Origin: Deinococcus ruber
GTDB lineage: Bacteria; Deinococcota; Deinococci; Deinococcales; Deinococcaceae
Direction of reading: 5' to 3'
NCBI RefSeq assembly: GCF_014648095.1
Contig: NZ_BMQL01000051.1
Location: forward strand, 1-34,798
DNA length: 34,798 nt
The notes under the pieces: generated by a model
What the model was told of the DNA's origin: nothing
Seen by the model: the letters and a program-made list of their open reading frames with translations, nothing else
The model's database searches: none
Position numbers and translations under genes: made by a program
Shown: positions 32,735 through 34,798 of the stretch, one piece after another
How positions within the stretch are numbered: position 1 is the first letter of the stretch
Layout of the letters: each line of letters opens with the position of its first letter

Positions 32735-33025
32735 GTATTCCGCTGAATTCCTACACAAAGGCCAGTAATGGAAGAGGGTCTGACGGGTCAGCAGCGTATG
32801 TTGGGTTTCACGTCAGGCGCATTGCTGCCCGAGCGGCTCCATCAGGACGCCGAAAGACGTGCAACAGGTGGTTGCGACCGTGGATCCGTCAACTGCCACC
32901 ATCGTTCTGTGGATTGAAGTTCAGGCGCGTAGGGCGGCAAGGTGGCGCGCTGGAGGCCAGCAGGCAGGCCGGTGTCGGCAAGAACATGGAAGCCTGCCCC
33001 ATCTTCCACGACAATTGATATCTGC
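32735..33025 (-). mobile_element. degenerate IS630-family transposase fragment
   Basis: On the minus strand VVEDGAGFH (catalytic-type Asp) leads to TLPPYAPELQSTERWWQL, the typical DDE end of IS630 transposases with the last Glu. A frame break follows, then a tail LLTRQTLFHYWPLCVG and the outer end CGGAATACG near 32732-32740. The N-terminal part is missing. It is a dead fragment of the same IS family as the copy at 1-57. Confidence 0.65.
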
Positions 33026-33197
33026 GTAAGTTGTGGACAGGTTAACCTCAGGTGTAGCCCGGTTCGGCAGCCGGCCGGCCCGATTGCGTTATGGGAACAA
33101 AGCGTGACCAATTTATGCGGGTATCAATAACAGGCAGCCATGAGGAACTGACTCCGTAGAATTCCAAGTCCTGCAGGACCTGAATCGGCTGGGCATA

Positions 33198-33316
33198 CTG
33201 GTAGTCCGTTGATTTGTCGGAAGAGCGCGTCCTGTGCAGGATTCTCGCCTCTTTTGCACAAGGGCTCCGTTATGCGTGCTGGACGTCATCCCACCGTAGA
33301 GTCAACGGACTACCAG
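33198..33316. mobile_element. 119-bp MITE inside a response-regulator gene
   Basis: ATACTGGTAGTCCGTTGA (33195-33212) and its exact complement (33302-33319) bound the element. If the flanking TA (33196-33197 and 33317-33318) is the target duplication, the element proper is 33198-33316. No gene lies inside. It replaces the end of the receiver domain at 33302-33595. Confidence 0.65.
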
Positions 33317-33595
33317 TATACAGCCAATGATCGGGATCTTGCTCCCCTTGCAGACCCGCTTCAACACATCACGGCTGTCTCCATCAGTTAAGCCAAGATC
33401 GAGCACCATGAGATTTGGACGACGTTCACGGGCGCTCGTCAGACCCGTGATCACAGACGTGGCATGGCTGACGAGATAGCCCGCGTCTTGTAGGTCAGCT
33501 TGAAGGATGCGGGCGATATCGTTGTCGTCTTCGATGAGCAGAAGGTGCTGCAGGATCCTATGGACAGCATGACAACAAGTTGCTCTTGTCGCCAT
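33302..33595 (-). pseudogene. response-regulator receiver domain, truncated
   Basis: The frame encodes the first part of a CheY-like receiver: HLLLIEDDNDIARIL with the acidic pair near residues 22-24, the phospho-acceptor Asp in NLMVLDLGL (about 66), then KIPII (about 86-90). The expected next strand with Thr/Ser, the conserved Lys and any output domain are missing. The frame runs into the MITE end and stops there. The start ATG 33595 is not certain. The sequence beyond the MITE does not obviously continue the receiver, so more than one event may be involved. Confidence 0.7.
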
Positions 33596-33807
33596 TAAGT
33601 CCGCTTGATAGAGATTGAACCGAAAACCCCTGTCCTTCCAAAGCTAAGTGCGGATAGAGGGGTAGGGTGCAGTGTGGGCCATTCTCGCCTGTGCGAGGGG
33701 CAGTGCGAAGTCATTGCCTGATCCCACAGGAACTTCCTGCTTTCACAGTAGCCTCGGCGCGTGCTGCACGCATGCGGCAAGTGGCGTAGGCCAATCGCAG
33801 ATCGCGT

Positions 33808-34026
33808 TCAGTTCTCGGGCGGTTCATCCGAACAGTCTGGACCCGAGCGGCGAAGAACCTCCAACGCCATCTGCTCTGTGGTTACGGGCGCGAACAGTTC
33901 CATCCCCCATGTTGCGCCGAGCAACACATAGCTAGCGAACTGCTCTCCTGAGGTTTGGCGGGCATTTCCCCCCTCGGAGACGTCCCTGTCTGTGAGGCTG
34001 TTCTTGCTGATGGTGGAATCGGCCAT
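33808..34026 (-). CDS. small unknown protein
   Basis: A 72-aa frame with balanced composition (MADSTISKNSLTDRDVS, then FASYVLLGATWGMELFAPV). No signal peptide, family or clear ribosome binding site. It ends 12 nt before the frame at 34039 in the same direction is read, so the two may be co-transcribed. Support is weak. The stretch 33596-33807 to its left holds no credible gene. Confidence 0.4.
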   Translation of the reverse strand: MADSTISKNSLTDRDVSEGGNARQTSGEQFASYVLLGATWGMELFAPVTTEQMALEVLRRSGPDCSDEPPEN

Positions 34027-34038
34027 AGCGTGCGCTTT

Positions 34039-34161
34039 TTAAACGCTGAGCAGCGCGGCGGGAACACGGCAGTACGTGCAGGGATCTGCATGGGCCATGC
34101 CACACGGACTGAGCAGCAAACCGATTCCGAACACCATACTGAACACGCGGCGAAGATTCAT
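34039..34161 (-). CDS. short secreted peptide
   Basis: From ATG 34161 the 40-aa product is a signal peptide (MNLRRVFSMVFGIGLLLSPCGMAHA) with a mature part of about 15 residues containing CTYC. A longer frame back to 34230 would put the signal inside, so the inner ATG is preferred. It could also be the start of a broken larger gene. No family was recognised. Confidence 0.4.
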   Translation of the reverse strand: MNLRRVFSMVFGIGLLLSPCGMAHADPCTYCRVPAALLSV

Positions 34162-34207
34162 GCGTTCAGCGTACCAGGGCCTCTCCATGGACGATTGAAC
34201 GCGCCCG

Positions 34208-34405
34208 TCAGCTTGGGCGAGCGCGTTCAAGATCTGCGACTCGGCAGGCGTCGATCAGGTGCTCCAGCCCCGCCTCGGTGGCGTTCGCCAGTCCCAGATG
34301 CACGGCGTTGAGGCAGCCATACCACGCCTTGTCTTCCTGCTGCCGCTGATCGTTCGTTTGGCAGGCTATGACCGCGGCCCTCCGCTGCGTTCCTACTTGG
34401 TACAC
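34208..34405 (-). CDS. small unknown protein, overlapping the preceding gene
   Basis: A 65-aa frame from GTG 34405 (helical part KAWYGCLNAVHLGLANATEAGLEHLIDACRV in pieces). It overlaps the end of the gene at 34393 by 13 nt, which suggests coupled translation. It has three cysteines and no signal peptide. No family was recognised. Confidence 0.45.
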   Translation of the reverse strand: MYQVGTQRRAAVIACQTNDQRQQEDKAWYGCLNAVHLGLANATEAGLEHLIDACRVADLERARPS

Positions 34406-34797
34406 GTCAGATTTACGCGGAAGCTCGGATCCTTCACGGTATACCCCACCTTGAGGCTCTTGTCGAGTTCGTCAGGTTTGACTTCAAACAAGAACTTCTG
34501 CGGCAGGTCCGCCTTTAACTGTGCGAGGGTCAAGTTCCCACTCGGATAAAACCAGAACTCCATATTCTCGCCTGCCCCCTGTGGCAGCTTGGCCCAGGTC
34601 TTGTCCTGAAACGACGTACTGGTGCTCGTCCGCGCCGCAGTGCTGTCCCCGCTGGCCATCACGATGTTGTAGGCGTTGCCAATTTGAATGCCGGTCGAGT
34701 CCGGATCGAGCGTCTTGTTGGTGCCGTTGCTGATCTGAGTCACGACGTGATAGGTCGGCGTGCCGTCCGAGTCGGCCACCGCTTCCACCTTGGTGAC
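34393..34797 (-). CDS. unknown protein, C-terminal part (runs off window)
   Basis: The frame is open to the right edge, so the N-terminus lies outside. The visible 134 residues (VTKVEAVADSDGTPTYHVV to RVNLTCTK) are beta-rich with a polar Thr/Ser stretch and one final Cys. They look like the end of an exported beta-sandwich protein, possibly like the DUF4352-type protein at 11286, but the similarity is not sure. A GTG at 34788 exists but need not be the start. Confidence 0.6.
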   Translation of the reverse strand, partial: VTKVEAVADSDGTPTYHVVTQISNGTNKTLDPDSTGIQIGNAYNIVMASGDSTAARTSTSTSFQDKTWAKLPQGAGENMEFWFYPSGNLTLAQLKADLPQKFLFEVKPDELDKSLKVGYTVKDPSFRVNLTCTK

Positions 34798-34798
34798 C

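Noticed and set aside
1..34798. CRISPR array, tRNA, rRNA or known riboswitch
   Set aside because: No regularly spaced direct repeats, cloverleaf-like sequence or conserved aptamer core was noticed on reading. A covariance-model scan would be needed to exclude small RNAs.

Overview
The window looks like a piece of a Deinococcus-type genome, probably an accessory chromosome, chromid or large plasmid. This rests on high GC, many TANNNT -10 boxes set 5-6 nt before start codons (leaderless genes), IS630-type and TnpB elements, small TA-flanked repeats and many lineage-specific secreted proteins. The genus is inferred from these traits and not proven. No rRNA, tRNA, CRISPR array or replication origin was seen.

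Region 1 (1-6.4 kb): the 3' end of an IS630-family transposase and its terminal repeat, a TA-flanked MITE (213-365), a small PsbP/DcrB-like secreted protein gene, and two divergent genes for large BTAD (SARP-type) regulators with AAA/STAND ATPase modules. A third BTAD-ATPase gene lies at 19.1-21.2 kb. Region 2 (6.4-8.0 kb): a stand-alone tnpB with an intact RuvC triad and zinc finger. Region 3 (8.0-24.1 kb): a dense set of exported-protein genes: five related carboxypeptidase-regulatory-like beta-sandwich proteins (one is a pseudogene at 26.6 kb), a DUF4352-like protein, a TPR protein and an EF-hand protein. A berberine-bridge-type FAD oxidase and several small unknown proteins are mixed in. 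Region 4 (24.1-34.8 kb): more degraded. It holds an APH-like kinase, a cupin gene whose stop overlaps the start of the lipoprotein pseudogene, a LuxR-type NB-ARC ATPase regulator, an alpha/beta hydrolase preceded by a 54-bp near-perfect palindrome, a frameshifted unknown gene, IS630 relics, and a response-regulator gene cut short by a 119-bp TA-flanked MITE.

Main observation: ten transcription units between 0.9 and 21.5 kb, on both strands, carry the same 33-bp promoter architecture: GTCAY, 7 nt, YCAY, 11 nt, then TANNNT, with no spacing variation. The CA cores lie 11 bp apart and the second repeat lies about 10 bp before the -10 box. This is the geometry known for SARP/BTAD activators, and three BTAD regulators are encoded among the target genes. 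I infer an undescribed SARP-STAND regulon that controls a surface and secreted protein set. The BTAD genes at 4359 and 19075 carry a different element (ATGAAG) at the same place in the same 33-nt frame, which suggests separate control or autoregulation.

Two pairs of paralogues show gene conversion: the BTAD genes at 4359 and 19075, and the inverted lipoprotein/secreted pair at 8157 and 9512. Three different TA-flanked MITE-like elements point to repeated IS630/Tc1-type mobility.
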